The notes under the pieces were generated by a model. The model made no database searches. It was not told the origin of the DNA and saw only the letters and a program-made list of their open reading frames with translations. From positions 991,410 to 1,055,409 of the forward strand of contig NZ_PJMU01000003.1 of assembly GCF_002846395.1 (NCBI RefSeq): a DNA stretch of 64,000 nucleotides, in the 5' to 3' direction. Origin of the DNA: Pontibacter ramchanderi (GTDB lineage Bacteria; Bacteroidota; Bacteroidia; Cytophagales; Hymenobacteraceae). This document shows positions 27,599-36,974 of this stretch, piece after piece. The translations under genes were made by a program, and so were the position numbers. The stretch's first letter is position 1. The number at the start of each line of letters is the position of its first letter.

Positions 27599-28334
27599 AC
27601 AGCTCATGCTATACCTGCTGGGTATAGTCCTGCTTTCTGCCTGCAAAAAAGAAACGATCCCTTCTGCCGCTACCGCTGCTACCGAAACCGTTGGCAGCGT
27701 CTCTGTCCAAAATCTGGAATTCACCTACCTGAATGCCCGGGGCCAGCTCAAGTTTGATGACAAGGGCCAGAGCACATCGTCGGGCTACGCCCTGCGCATG
27801 CAAAAAGACAGTGTGATCTGGATCTCAGTACTGCCCGGCTTGGGTATAGAGGCCGCCCGCATAAAGCTCACACCTGACTCGGTGTACATGATGAACCGCA
27901 TCCAACGCGAGTACGCGGCCACCGACTACGCTTTCCTAAGCAAGCGCTTCAACGTGGCGCTCGACTTTCAGGTGGTGCAAGCCATCCTGCTGGGCAACTA
28001 CCAGGCCAATGGCGCCGAAAAAGCCACCAATCAGGGGCAGATGCAACATGTGCAGCAACTTCGTGAGAACCTGCTCTTCGATTACTTTATCAGTTCCGAA
28101 AACCTGAAACTGCAGCAGCTGAACGTGAAAGACCAGCTTTCCGGCAACAGCATTGTGGTGCAGTACGAGAGCTTCCAGCCCTTGGGCGAGGTGCCGTTCG
28201 CGCACAATATGCTGGCGCAGATTTTGCAATCGGGCCAGGTCTCTGATTTCAGTTTGAACCACAGCAAAGTCACCGTTTCGGAGCAGAGCCTCGAGTTTCC
28301 TTTCAGCGTTCCTTCTGGTTACAAGCGCCTTTAG
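27591..28334 (+). CDS. DUF4292 lipoprotein
   Basis: 247 residues. The lipobox VLLSAC follows a short signal; DUF4292 features include GKFxFDDKGQS-like (GQLKFDDKGQS), IWISVLPGLGIEAARIKLTPDSV and MNRIQREYAATDYAFLSKRFN. It resembles LolA/LolB-type cradle proteins in strand pattern (inference), so a lipid or lipoprotein carrier role is conceivable. The start overlaps the TPR gene stop (ATGAATAA), implying coupled translation, with the LytM gene 83 bp downstream. Confidence 0.87.
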   Translation: MNKQLMLYLLGIVLLSACKKETIPSAATAATETVGSVSVQNLEFTYLNARGQLKFDDKGQSTSSGYALRMQKDSVIWISVLPGLGIEAARIKLTPDSVYMMNRIQREYAATDYAFLSKRFNVALDFQVVQAILLGNYQANGAEKATNQGQMQHVQQLRENLLFDYFISSENLKLQQLNVKDQLSGNSIVVQYESFQPLGEVPFAHNMLAQILQSGQVSDFSLNHSKVTVSEQSLEFPFSVPSGYKRL

Positions 28335-28417
28335 CCGAATAAAATCCGCAGGGTTCTGGTTCGGGCCATTTAGTTTTACCATATTTGTAGGCTAAGTGTA
28401 GTATACCCCTATTTCTG

Positions 28418-29653
28418 ATGAAGGCCCTTTACAAATCAGCCTTTTTCCTGATCTTTTTGCTGTTGCCTTTGGTTACCCAAGCCCAGAAACAAAAATCGAA
28501 GGCGCAGCTCGAGAAAGAGAAAAAGGAAAACCTTAACCGTATTAAAGAAGCAAACCGCATTCTGCAGCAAACCAAGGTGCAGAAGGAGGCTTCTATTGGC
28601 CAGCTCAATGCCATTCAGGAAAAGATTGCCGTACAGAAAGGCGTGATCAACACCATCTCCCGTGAAATTCAGCTGCTGGAATCGGGCATGAAAGAAACAG
28701 AAGGTATAGTAGGCGAACTGCAGGCCGACCTTGAGAGCCTGAAAGCCGAGTATGCGACTATGGTATACGCTGCCTCCAAGACTGCCAACAGCTACAACAA
28801 GCTCATGTTCGTGTTCGCCGCCGAATCATTTAACCAGATGGTGCGCCGTCTGCGCTACCTCCAGCAGTACTCCGAAGCCCGTAAGAAACAGGTAGAGCAG
28901 ATTAACAAAGTACAGCTGGCCCTGACAGGCCAGTTGCGCACACTGGAGTCGCAACGCGAGGAGAAGCGCGGCCTGCTTAACAAGCAAATGGCCGAAAACA
29001 GAAACCTTGTCTCCCTTCGGGCCCAGCAGGACGGCATGATCCAGAAGCTCAGCCAGCAGGAAACCCAACTGAAACAAGAAGTTGCCCAACGTCAGCAGGC
29101 CATCCGAAAGCTGGATAACCTGATTGCCGATATCGTGAAAGAGGAGATGGCCCGTGCCGCTCGCGCTGCCCGTGAAGAAGGACGCGCCACCAGCGGAAGT
29201 GCCAACAAAATCACGCTCACTCCGGAAGCTGCCCTGATTTCATCCTCCTTTGCAGGCAACCGCGGCCGACTGGCCTGGCCTGTAGACCGGGGCTTTATCT
29301 CGCAGAAGTTCGGGCGCCACAATCACCCTGTGTTGAAGGGAGTGGTGGTAGAAAACAGAGGAATTGACATTCAGACCGGCCAGGGAGAGCCAGCACGTGC
29401 TATTTTTGAAGGCAAGGTGTTAACGGTGGCCAGCGTGCCGGGCATGAACAACATTGTGATGGTGCAGCACGGCGAGTACTTTGTGGTTTACGCCAAGTTG
29501 CGCACCGTTAGCGTGAAAGAAGGGCAGGACGTGAAGCAGAAAGATGTGATCGGCACGGTTTACACCGACTCAAACGGCACCACCGAACTGCAGTTCCAGA
29601 TCTGGAAAAACAACACCAACTTAAACCCTGAAAGCTGGATCAGGCCAAAGTAG
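28418..29653 (+). CDS. EnvC-like murein hydrolase activator (M23/LytM domain)
   Basis: 411 residues. A signal peptide (to about residue 22, TQAQK) is followed by a long coiled coil (25-260) and a C-terminal LytM domain (about 300-411). The catalytic zinc residues of active M23 peptidases appear altered: HGEYFVVYAKL has Lys where the HxH motif needs His, and LQFQIWK replaces the LHFE-type strand. As in E. coli EnvC, the domain probably activates an amidase instead of cutting. The final WIRPK is typical. It ends a conserved envelope cluster and is followed by a strong terminator. Confidence 0.9.
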   Translation: MKALYKSAFFLIFLLLPLVTQAQKQKSKAQLEKEKKENLNRIKEANRILQQTKVQKEASIGQLNAIQEKIAVQKGVINTISREIQLLESGMKETEGIVGELQADLESLKAEYATMVYAASKTANSYNKLMFVFAAESFNQMVRRLRYLQQYSEARKKQVEQINKVQLALTGQLRTLESQREEKRGLLNKQMAENRNLVSLRAQQDGMIQKLSQQETQLKQEVAQRQQAIRKLDNLIADIVKEEMARAARAAREEGRATSGSANKITLTPEAALISSSFAGNRGRLAWPVDRGFISQKFGRHNHPVLKGVVVENRGIDIQTGQGEPARAIFEGKVLTVASVPGMNNIVMVQHGEYFVVYAKLRTVSVKEGQDVKQKDVIGTVYTDSNGTTELQFQIWKNNTNLNPESWIRPK

Positions 29654-29680
29654 AGCTCTTGTTATATCGATCGGCACATA

Positions 29681-29725
29681 AAAAAGCGCAGCGACCATTC
29701 AGGGAATTGGTTCGCTGCGCTTTTT
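29681..29725 (+). terminator. Terminator of the EnvC-like gene
   Basis: 14-bp perfect arms aaaaagcgcagcga and tcgctgcgcttttt around an 17-base inner part that itself pairs partly. Confidence 0.93.
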
Positions 29726-29773
29726 GGCTTTCATAGTAAGACAGGCTGAAGGTTACCCCCCTAAAAGAAAAAA

Positions 29774-29792
29774 CACCCTACAAAGCAGGGTG
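29774..29792 (-). terminator. Small hairpin with U-tail on the minus strand
   Basis: caccct / agggtg with a short loop; on the minus strand it is followed by a T run. No obvious minus-strand gene lies upstream, so its transcript is unknown. Confidence 0.4.
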
Positions 29793-30352
29793 CCTTTCCA
29801 AGCTATGAAAACAAACTTAAAATTATAATTATACACTTTCTCCTGTTAGGAGGGCTGTGTTAAATTTCTAAGGATTAATTTACAACCTTTTCACTACACT
29901 TGCAAACAGAAGATTAAAAAAACTTAATATTTATTTTCTGCTTAACTTGCTGTTCCAACTCCCGCCTCGGTTAGGCGGCTTCGTGCATTTCAGTTGTACA
30001 AGGCATATTACAAGTAGCTTGCCAAAAATGCCAGAAACACCAATCAGCTGATTATCAGGCATAATTCATCTCGGCACAGCATGCATTTTTCCCTATATTG
30101 GAAATATTTTTTCCATTTTGGGAAAAACGCGTAAGTAATAATAGCGTGAAAGGCAGTGTCTGCTCTAAAAAATTAAAAATATATTTGATCCTCTATACGC
30201 CCCTGTAGGCATGAAGTTGCAACTGAATTGCGTCCGACCCAGGTATAGCATTCGGGCGGCGCGTCCTGCCCCCTGCTCAGGCTGAATTTGAAGATAATGA
30301 ACTACCGGTAAACTAATGTCGACAAATGTGGGTTTAATTAAAATATAAGCTT
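29793..30352. other. Gene-free spacer upstream of tatA
   Basis: About 560 bp, AT-rich, with no open frame longer than a few codons that resembles a protein. Contains an 8-bp-arm hairpin (30086-30127) and a small GC hairpin near 29960. I see no tRNA. Confidence 0.55.
30086..30127. other. Inverted repeat upstream of tatA
   Basis: Arms tttttccc and gggaaaaa, with the inner gga(aa)...ttcc also pairing. A possible operator or structured leader; no transcript evidence. Confidence 0.35.
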
Positions 30353-30360
30353 TATTTTTG
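30353..30360 (+). promoter_or_regulatory. -7 box of the tatA operon
   Basis: TATTTTTG, an exact TAnnTTTG, 28 bp upstream of the tatA start. The -33 region is AT-rich and has no clear TTG. Confidence 0.5.
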
Positions 30361-30388
30361 CAGCAATTCATCTTAAAATTTTAAGAAC

Positions 30389-30598
30389 ATGGTACTTACC
30401 AACACACTAGCATTTATCCAGAACATTGGGGGCGGTTCTTTAATACTGATCCTTGTGGTGATTCTGCTTCTTTTTGGAGCAAAGCGCATTCCAGAGCTTG
30501 CAAGAGGCCTGGGACGTGGTATCCGCGAGTTCAAGGACGCCACCAATGAGATCAAAGATGATCTGGAAAAGTCAACAAAAGACACGCCAGTTAAGTAA
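30389..30598 (+). CDS. tatA: Twin-arginine translocase subunit TatA (copy 1)
   Basis: 69 residues. A transmembrane helix (SLILILVVILLLF) is followed by the FG-hinge (FGAKRIPELARGLGRGIREF) and a charged amphipathic tail, the TatA/TatE pattern. Forms the protein-conducting pore for folded Tat substrates with TatC, which is not in this window. First of two adjacent tatA-like genes. Confidence 0.93.
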   Translation: MVLTNTLAFIQNIGGGSLILILVVILLLFGAKRIPELARGLGRGIREFKDATNEIKDDLEKSTKDTPVK

Positions 30599-30618
30599 TT
30601 TTTTCGGCATAACGCTTT

Positions 30619-30831
30619 ATGATACTTAGTGCAATTCTCCTCTTCCTGGCAGACCTGGGAGGAGGAGAAATTCTTGTTGTACTAACCGCAGTACTCCTGC
30701 TTTTTGGCGCCGATAAACTTCCAGGCATGGCACGTTCTGCCGGCCGCGGTCTCCGTAGCTTTAACGATGCCAAAAACGAAATCCGGAACGAACTAGAGCG
30801 TTCCATCAAGGACATAAAAAAGCCTGAATAG
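30619..30831 (+). CDS. tatA: TatA-like protein (copy 2)
   Basis: 70 residues, 20 bp after copy 1. Same helix (EILVVLTAVLLLF), hinge (FGADKLPGMARSAGRGLRSF) and tail. It carries Asp-Lys-Leu-Pro in place of the Lys-Arg-Ile-Pro of copy 1, so the two are diverged paralogues, perhaps with TatA-like and TatB-like jobs (inference). It ends just before gatA. Confidence 0.88.
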   Translation: MILSAILLFLADLGGGEILVVLTAVLLLFGADKLPGMARSAGRGLRSFNDAKNEIRNELERSIKDIKKPE

Positions 30832-30832
30832 C

Positions 30833-32269
30833 TTGAAACCATACCATTCTCTTCGTGACATTCGCAGCGATATTGCCAACGGGCAAGTTTCGTGCAGACA
30901 ACTGGTAGAGCACTACCTTCATAACATCAAGCAGCAGCCCGAGCTAAACGCCTTCCTCGAAATCTTTGAGGAGGAGGCATACGCCCAGGCTGACGCCGTA
31001 GACAAGAAACTCGCTTCAGGCCATGCCGGTAAACTGGCAGGTATGGTGATCGGCCTGAAAGACGTGCTGGCCTATGAAGGCCATAGCCTGCAGGCTTCCA
31101 GCCAGATCCTGAACGGTTTCAAATCACTCTATACCGCCACCGCGGTACAGCGCCTGCTTGCTGAAGATGCTATTATCATTGGTCGCCAGAACTGTGACGA
31201 ATTTGCAATGGGCGCCTCTAACGAGAATTCTTCCTTCGGCCCTGTGCTAAACGCCGACGACAAAACCCGCGTACCGGGCGGCTCGTCCGGTGGATCGGCC
31301 GTGGCTGTGCAGGCAGACCTTTGCCTGGCTTCCATCGGTTCTGACACAGGTGGCTCTGTGCGCCAACCAGCCTCTTTCTGTGGTGTGGTAGGTCTCAAGC
31401 CTACCTATTCACGCATTTCCCGCTATGGCCTTATTGCCTATGCCTCTTCTTTCGACCAGATCGGTGTTATTTCGAAAAGCGTAGAGGATGCAGCGCTGCT
31501 ATTGGAAGTAATGGCAGGCAGCGACGAATATGACAGCACTGTAAGCCACCGCCCGGTGCCGGCGTACAGCCAGATGCTGCAAACCGACAAGAAATACAAA
31601 ATTGGTTATATCCGCGACTGCTTCGAAAGCGAAGGTCTGGACGCCGAGGTGAAAGAAAGCATCCTGGGCGTGAAAGACATGCTGCAAGAGGCAGGCCATG
31701 AGGTAGAGGCTGTGGAGTTTCCATACCTGGACTACATGGTGCCAACTTACTACATCCTTACCACAGCAGAAGCCAGCTCCAACCTAGGCCGCTTTGACGG
31801 GGTGAAGTATGGCTACCGCAGCGAGAATGCCACCGACCTTACCTCCCTTTACAAGAAAACACGTGCCGAGGGCTTCGGTCCGGAGGTGCAGCGCCGTATT
31901 ATGCTGGGCACCTTCGTGCTGAGTGCCGACTACTACGACGCTTACTATACCAAAGCGCAGCGTGTGCGTCGTCTCATCAAAGAGAAGACCGATGAGTTGC
32001 TGCAAAATTATGATTTTCTTATATTGCCTACCGCTCCTACTACGGCCTTCAGGCTAGAGGAGAATACGGCGAATCCGTTGGCCATGTATTTGGCCGACAT
32101 CTTTACGGTTCAGGCCTCGCTTGCTGGTGTTCCTGCCATCTCTATACCGGTAGGTCGCGATGCCAATGGCCTTTCCATCGGGTTGCAACTTATGACCCGC
32201 TCATTTGAGGAGCCGCAATTGCTCGCTTTCTCAAATTACATACTGGACAAGCTAACCGTTGAAGCATAA
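30833..32269 (+). CDS. gatA: Aspartyl/glutamyl-tRNA amidotransferase subunit A
   Basis: 478 residues. With GatB and GatC it converts Glu-tRNA-Gln or Asp-tRNA-Asn to the amidated form; this subunit is the glutaminase. Amidase triad: Lys76 in IGLKDV, Ser151 in VPGGSSGGSA and Ser175 in GSDTGGSVRQPAS. The start is a TTG one base after the tatA stop; the first ATG downstream is far into the domain. gatB and gatC are elsewhere. Confidence 0.95.
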   Translation: MKPYHSLRDIRSDIANGQVSCRQLVEHYLHNIKQQPELNAFLEIFEEEAYAQADAVDKKLASGHAGKLAGMVIGLKDVLAYEGHSLQASSQILNGFKSLYTATAVQRLLAEDAIIIGRQNCDEFAMGASNENSSFGPVLNADDKTRVPGGSSGGSAVAVQADLCLASIGSDTGGSVRQPASFCGVVGLKPTYSRISRYGLIAYASSFDQIGVISKSVEDAALLLEVMAGSDEYDSTVSHRPVPAYSQMLQTDKKYKIGYIRDCFESEGLDAEVKESILGVKDMLQEAGHEVEAVEFPYLDYMVPTYYILTTAEASSNLGRFDGVKYGYRSENATDLTSLYKKTRAEGFGPEVQRRIMLGTFVLSADYYDAYYTKAQRVRRLIKEKTDELLQNYDFLILPTAPTTAFRLEENTANPLAMYLADIFTVQASLAGVPAISIPVGRDANGLSIGLQLMTRSFEEPQLLAFSNYILDKLTVEA

Positions 32270-32275
32270 ATTATA

Positions 32276-33793
32276 ATGACGCAGTTTAGACTCTTTACAG
32301 TACTTGCAGCACTGGTTGGAAGTATGTGGGCTTCCCATGCCCAGGCTTCTGACTATACGATCAGGTTCGAAAGGTTCACAGACGAGGATTCCCTGAAGAA
32401 ACCTCTGGCAAACAACACGTTCCTGTCAGACGAGGAACTGGCGCTGCTCGTGGAATACATCCCCTACGAACCTGATGATGTGATTCAGGACAGGCTGAGC
32501 TGTATTGAGGCTGACATCCCGTTGGTTTTCAACAAATTCGTGCGCAACCACATCGACTACTTCACTGTTCGTAACAGAAAGTATACGCGCACCATGATTT
32601 CCCGCGAAAATGTGTATTTCCCGATTTATGAGAAGTATCTCAAGAAATACAACATGCCGCAGGACATCAAGTACCTTTCTATTGTTGAGTCTGGCCTGAA
32701 CCCGAAAGCCGCTTCCTGGGCGGGTGCGGTCGGCCCCTGGCAGTTCATTAAGTCCACAGGCAAAGAGTACGGGCTGCACCAGGACCAGCACATCGATGAG
32801 CGCATGGATGTGGAGAAATCCACGGATGCGGCGATGCGCTTTTTGAGCAGGCTATACCGCACGTATGGCGATTGGGAACTGGCGATGGCTGCCTACAACT
32901 GCGGCCAGGGCAACGTGAACAAAGCAATCAGAAGAGCGGGCGGTGGCAAAAAGACCTTCTGGGAGATCTTCCCATACCTACCGAAAGAGACGCGCAGCTA
33001 TGTACCTTCCATGACGGCGGTGATCTACGCTATGAAGTATGCGCCGGAACACAACATCTTCTCGGACTCAATTCTATACGCGGCTGACTATACTCACCTC
33101 ACCGTAAACCAGGCGCTTGATCTGGAGAAACTGGCAGCCGAACTGCATGTAGACACAATGGCGCTACTGGCCCTGAACCCGGAAATTAAACAAACCAAGC
33201 TGCCTGCCACTGTTCGAAATTATAAGCTGCGTGTGCCAGCCCAAGCGGCCAAGCTACTGGCAGCCGAAGAAAGCTGTATTTTGCTTGCAGCTGCTCCAAC
33301 ACCTCCACCTGTTAAACAGCAGCCTATCCCAACCGAAGCTCCCGTAATGCTCGCGTCTGCTTCCACGCCGGAAACATCCAAAGACAGTCTGGTACAAACG
33401 AGCTACATTGTGCAGCGCGGCGACAACCTGTATGCGATTGCCCGCAAGTACGGCGTAACAGTGGAGGATCTCAAAGAATGGAACAAGCTGGAGGGCACGG
33501 CCATAAGGGTGCAGGACAAACTGCAGGTGTGGAAGCCCGCCCCAGCTCCGAGCACAAACCAACTGGCAATGGCCACAGAGAAGCCGAAGACAAGCGCTCA
33601 AAGCAGTGCTGCTCCCAAAGCCTCATCAGCCAAGAGCCAGGCACAGGACCGCTTCATTTACCACGTACAGCCAGGCGACACGCTATGGACAATTTCGCAG
33701 CGCCACGAAGGGGTGACAGTTGAAAAAATAAAGAAGCTGAACAAGCTAAAAAACAGCGCCATCAAACCAGGGCAGCAACTCATCCTGAGCTAA
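32276..33793 (+). CDS. Lytic transglycosylase with LysM repeats (MltD-like)
   Basis: 505 residues. A signal peptide (to HAQAS) is followed by a GH23 soluble-lytic-transglycosylase domain with the catalytic Glu138 in SIVESGLNPKA, then GAVGPWQFIKSTGKEYGL and AMAAYNCGQGNVNKAI. After a Pro/Ala linker come two LysM modules (about 375-422, TSYIVQRGDNLYAIARKYG, and 459-505, FIYHVQPGDTLWTISQRH). It cuts glycan strands, forming 1,6-anhydro-MurNAc. The start lies 6 bp after gatA. Confidence 0.93.
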   Translation: MTQFRLFTVLAALVGSMWASHAQASDYTIRFERFTDEDSLKKPLANNTFLSDEELALLVEYIPYEPDDVIQDRLSCIEADIPLVFNKFVRNHIDYFTVRNRKYTRTMISRENVYFPIYEKYLKKYNMPQDIKYLSIVESGLNPKAASWAGAVGPWQFIKSTGKEYGLHQDQHIDERMDVEKSTDAAMRFLSRLYRTYGDWELAMAAYNCGQGNVNKAIRRAGGGKKTFWEIFPYLPKETRSYVPSMTAVIYAMKYAPEHNIFSDSILYAADYTHLTVNQALDLEKLAAELHVDTMALLALNPEIKQTKLPATVRNYKLRVPAQAAKLLAAEESCILLAAAPTPPPVKQQPIPTEAPVMLASASTPETSKDSLVQTSYIVQRGDNLYAIARKYGVTVEDLKEWNKLEGTAIRVQDKLQVWKPAPAPSTNQLAMATEKPKTSAQSSAAPKASSAKSQAQDRFIYHVQPGDTLWTISQRHEGVTVEKIKKLNKLKNSAIKPGQQLILS

Positions 33794-33812
33794 GCTGACA
33801 GGTATAGGCCCA

Positions 33813-33845
33813 ACGAAACACCCTTCCCACCGAAGGGTGTTTCGT
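33813..33845 (+). terminator. Terminator after the transglycosylase gene
   Basis: 13-bp perfect arms acgaaacaccctt and aagggtgtttcgt around a 7-base loop, 20 bp past the stop. The T-tail is weak. Confidence 0.82.
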
Positions 33846-33963
33846 CGTTTATGACGCTACCCGCATTATTAATTTATTGCAATACGGCACGGTGGCCAGA
33901 ATCATAATCCTGGCCAGCTGGTAAAAAACACAACATTCTGCTAGAGTAAGATTTTTCAGGGCG

Positions 33964-33971
33964 TATCTTTG
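33964..33971 (+). promoter_or_regulatory. -7 box upstream of the malic enzyme gene
   Basis: TATCTTTG matches TAnnTTTG, 120 bp upstream of the start at 34092. The long leader would leave room for leader regulation. Confidence 0.45.
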
Positions 33972-34091
33972 TCGATTACAGCTTTGATAAACCATAAAAT
34001 CTTATCAAATTGGCTTTTGGCTTCTGCCAGGCCGGCAATGGCTAGAAGTGTGAGGGAACACTAAACACGAGACAACACAACAACGCATACC

Positions 34092-36365
34092 ATGATTAAA
34101 GTAAACAAAGAGGACGCACTTAACTACCATATGCAGGGGCAACCTGGCAAAATTGAAGTGGTGCCGACTAAAATGCTGAGTACACAGCATGACCTGGCCC
34201 TGGCCTACTCTCCTGGGGTAGCAGAGCCCTGCAAAGAAATAGCCGCTGACAAAGAGAATGTTTATAAATATACTGCCAAGGGAAACTTGGTAGGCGTTAT
34301 CTCGAACGGTACCGCCGTACTGGGTCTGGGAAATATCGGTCCTGATGCCTCCAAGCCTGTAATGGAAGGAAAAGGTGTACTGTTCAAAAAATTCGCAGGT
34401 ATAGACGTGTTCGACATAGAGATCGACAGCACCGACCCCGAAGAGTTCATTCGCATTGTGAAGTCGCTGGAGCCAACCTTTGGCGGCATTAACCTAGAGG
34501 ACATCAAGGCGCCGGAGAGTTTCAAGATCGAGAATGCGCTGAAGGAGCAGATGAATATTCCGCTCATGCACGACGACCAGCACGGCACGGCCATTATTTC
34601 GTCGGCAGCGCTGCTCAACGCGCTGGAGCTGGCAGGCAAAAGAATAGAGGACATCCAGATCGTGATCAATGGGGCCGGTGCCGCCGCCATTGCCTGTACC
34701 AAACTTTACGTAGCCCTGGGCGCTAAGCTGGACAACATCGTGATGTTCGACAAGGACGGCATCATCCGACCGGAGCGCAACGACCTGGACATCTACAGAG
34801 CGCAGTTTGTGACCCTGCGTAAGATCAGTACTCTGGCAGAGGCGATGGAAGGTGCTGATGTGTTCATCGGTCTTTCGGCTGGTAACGTACTGGCGCCTGA
34901 GTTCGTTAAACTGATGGCGAAAGATCCGATCATCTTTGCATTAGCTAACCCGGATCCGGAGATTCCTTACGCTGTGGCGATGGAAACCCGCGAGGACCTC
35001 ATCATGGCAACGGGCCGCTCTGACCATCCGAACCAGGTCAACAACGTGTTGGGCTTCCCTTACATTTTCAGAGGGGCCCTGGACGTGCGCGCCACCGAAA
35101 TCAACGAAGAAATGAAACTGGCTGCTGTGCGTGCCTTGGCTAAACTTGCGAAAGAGCCCGTTCCGGAACTGGTGCACAAAGCCTATGGAGACAATACCAT
35201 ATCGTTTGGCCGCACTTACCTTATACCTAAGCCGCTTGATCCACGCCTGATTACCACGGTGTCACCGGCGGTAGCCAAGGCAGCCATGGAGAGTGGCGTG
35301 GCCAGGTACCCGATCACCAATTGGGAGGCCTACGAGCAGGAACTGCAGGAGCGCATCGGTATCGACCAGAAGCTGATGACCCGTATCACCAACCAGGCGA
35401 AGAAAGATCCGAAGACAGTGGTGTTTGCAGAAGCGGACCATTACAAGATTCTGAAAGCAGCTCAGATTGTAAAAGAGCAGCGCATTGCCAACCCGATCCT
35501 GCTGGGCAACAAAGCCAGAATTGCCGCCATCATCGAGGAAACCAACCTCGACCTGCACGACTGCGTGATCATCGACCCGTACGAAGAGGACGAGAAGCGC
35601 GAGGAGTTTGCCCAGTTGCTGTACAAAAAGCGCCAGCGCAAGGGGCTTACCCTATTCGACAGCCGCCGCCAGATGCGCGACCGCAACTACTTCGGCAGCA
35701 TGATGCTCGAAACAGGCGAGGCGGATGCCCTTATTTCAGGCCTTACACGCGATTACTCCAAAACGATCCTGCCTTCGCTGCAGATCATCGGGGTGGAAGA
35801 CGGCATCAACAAAGTGGCAGGTATGTACATCATCCTCAACAAAAAGGAGCCGTACTTCTTTGCCGACACAACCGTAAACGTGAACCCGACCGCCGACGAG
35901 CTGGTGGACATCATCGGCCTGACTGCCCGCACCGTTCGATTCTTTGATACCGAGCCACGTATGGCGGTGCTTTCTTACTCAAACTTCGGCTCCGTGCGCG
36001 GCGATATTCCGGACAAAGGAGCTGAGGCTGTCCGCAAAGCAAAGCAGCGCTACCCTGATCTCATAATAGATGGGGAGATGCAGGCGAATACCGCCATGAA
36101 TAAAAACCTGTTGCGTGAGCACTATCCGTTCAGTGAACTGGCTGAAAAAGGAGCAAATACACTTGTTTTCCCAACGCTTACATCGGGTAATATTGCCTAC
36201 AAATTACTACAGGAAATAGGTGGCGCTGAGGCCATTGGCCCTGTACTGATGGGTATGCGCAAGCCGGTGCACATCCTGCAGTTGGGTAGCTCCATCCGCG
36301 AAATCGTTAACATGGTGTCCATTGCTGTCGTAGATGCTCAAAACTACAACAATAAACATATATAG
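34092..36365 (+). CDS. maeB: NADP-dependent malic enzyme fused to a phosphotransacetylase domain
   Basis: 757 residues, the two-domain MaeB length. Residues 1-420 are the malic enzyme: [39 protein letters not shown] and the Rossmann loop [12 protein letters not shown]. Residues about 430-757 are phosphate acetyltransferase-like ([45 protein letters not shown]). The PTA part is often regulatory, binding acetyl-CoA, and is not always catalytic (known of the family). The stop directly abuts the ruvA start. Confidence 0.96.
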   Translation: MIKVNKEDALNYHMQGQPGKIEVVPTKMLSTQHDLALAYSPGVAEPCKEIAADKENVYKYTAKGNLVGVISNGTAVLGLGNIGPDASKPVMEGKGVLFKKFAGIDVFDIEIDSTDPEEFIRIVKSLEPTFGGINLEDIKAPESFKIENALKEQMNIPLMHDDQHGTAIISSAALLNALELAGKRIEDIQIVINGAGAAAIACTKLYVALGAKLDNIVMFDKDGIIRPERNDLDIYRAQFVTLRKISTLAEAMEGADVFIGLSAGNVLAPEFVKLMAKDPIIFALANPDPEIPYAVAMETREDLIMATGRSDHPNQVNNVLGFPYIFRGALDVRATEINEEMKLAAVRALAKLAKEPVPELVHKAYGDNTISFGRTYLIPKPLDPRLITTVSPAVAKAAMESGVARYPITNWEAYEQELQERIGIDQKLMTRITNQAKKDPKTVVFAEADHYKILKAAQIVKEQRIANPILLGNKARIAAIIEETNLDLHDCVIIDPYEEDEKREEFAQLLYKKRQRKGLTLFDSRRQMRDRNYFGSMMLETGEADALISGLTRDYSKTILPSLQIIGVEDGINKVAGMYIILNKKEPYFFADTTVNVNPTADELVDIIGLTARTVRFFDTEPRMAVLSYSNFGSVRGDIPDKGAEAVRKAKQRYPDLIIDGEMQANTAMNKNLLREHYPFSELAEKGANTLVFPTLTSGNIAYKLLQEIGGAEAIGPVLMGMRKPVHILQLGSSIREIVNMVSIAVVDAQNYNNKHI

Positions 36366-36959
36366 ATGATCGCATACATTGACGGTAAGTTAGCACTGAA
36401 AGATCCGACCTATGTCATTGTCGATGTCAATGGCATAGGTTATCAGATCAAAATATCCTTGAACACCTACTCGTCACTGCCTGAAGGGGAGCGCTGCAAG
36501 CTGCATACCTATTTGCATATCAAAGAGGATGCCCATACCTTGTATGGTTTTACAACAGCCGCTGAAAAAGACACTTTCCTGCACCTGATCTCTATTTCAG
36601 GTGTGGGCCCCAACACTGGTCTGATGATTTTGTCGTCGCTTACGGTGGATGAGGTGCAGCAGGCTATTGTGCGGGAGGATGTGCGCACGATACAGCATGT
36701 GAAGGGGATCGGGGCGAAAACCGCGCAGCGCATCATCTTGGAATTAAAAGATAAAATAAAGAAAGAATCCATGCTGGCTGGTACTACAGCAGTTCCCGTT
36801 TCTGCGCACAATACGTCACGTGCAGAAGCGTTATCAGCATTAGTTACACTAGGCTTTGCTAAGAACGTGGCAGAGAAAACGCTTGATGCCATCATCAAGC
36901 GGGAAGACAGAAGCCTGAGCGTAGAGGAACTAATAAAATTTGCCTTGAAGTCTTCTTAA
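36366..36959 (+). CDS. ruvA: Holliday junction DNA helicase subunit RuvA
   Basis: 197 residues. Binds the four-way junction and loads RuvB. N-terminal OB fold (MIAYIDGKLALKDPTYVIVD), two helix-hairpin-helix motifs (LISISGVGPNTGLMILSS and IKGIGAKTAQRIILELK) and a flexible link to the C-terminal RuvB-binding three-helix domain (ALSALVTLGFAKNVAEKTLD). Begins at the base after the maeB stop; sprA follows after 15 bp. ruvB and ruvC are not here. Confidence 0.96.
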   Translation: MIAYIDGKLALKDPTYVIVDVNGIGYQIKISLNTYSSLPEGERCKLHTYLHIKEDAHTLYGFTTAAEKDTFLHLISISGVGPNTGLMILSSLTVDEVQQAIVREDVRTIQHVKGIGAKTAQRIILELKDKIKKESMLAGTTAVPVSAHNTSRAEALSALVTLGFAKNVAEKTLDAIIKREDRSLSVEELIKFALKSS

Positions 36960-36974
36960 TCGGTAGAGCCCAAC

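Noticed and set aside
29806..29829. 7-codon open frame MKTNLKL after the terminator
   Set aside because: Too short to support as a leader peptide; no adjacent gene.
33846..34091. Riboswitch upstream of the malic enzyme gene
   Set aside because: The leader shows no conserved riboswitch box that I can recognise; only a candidate -7 box.
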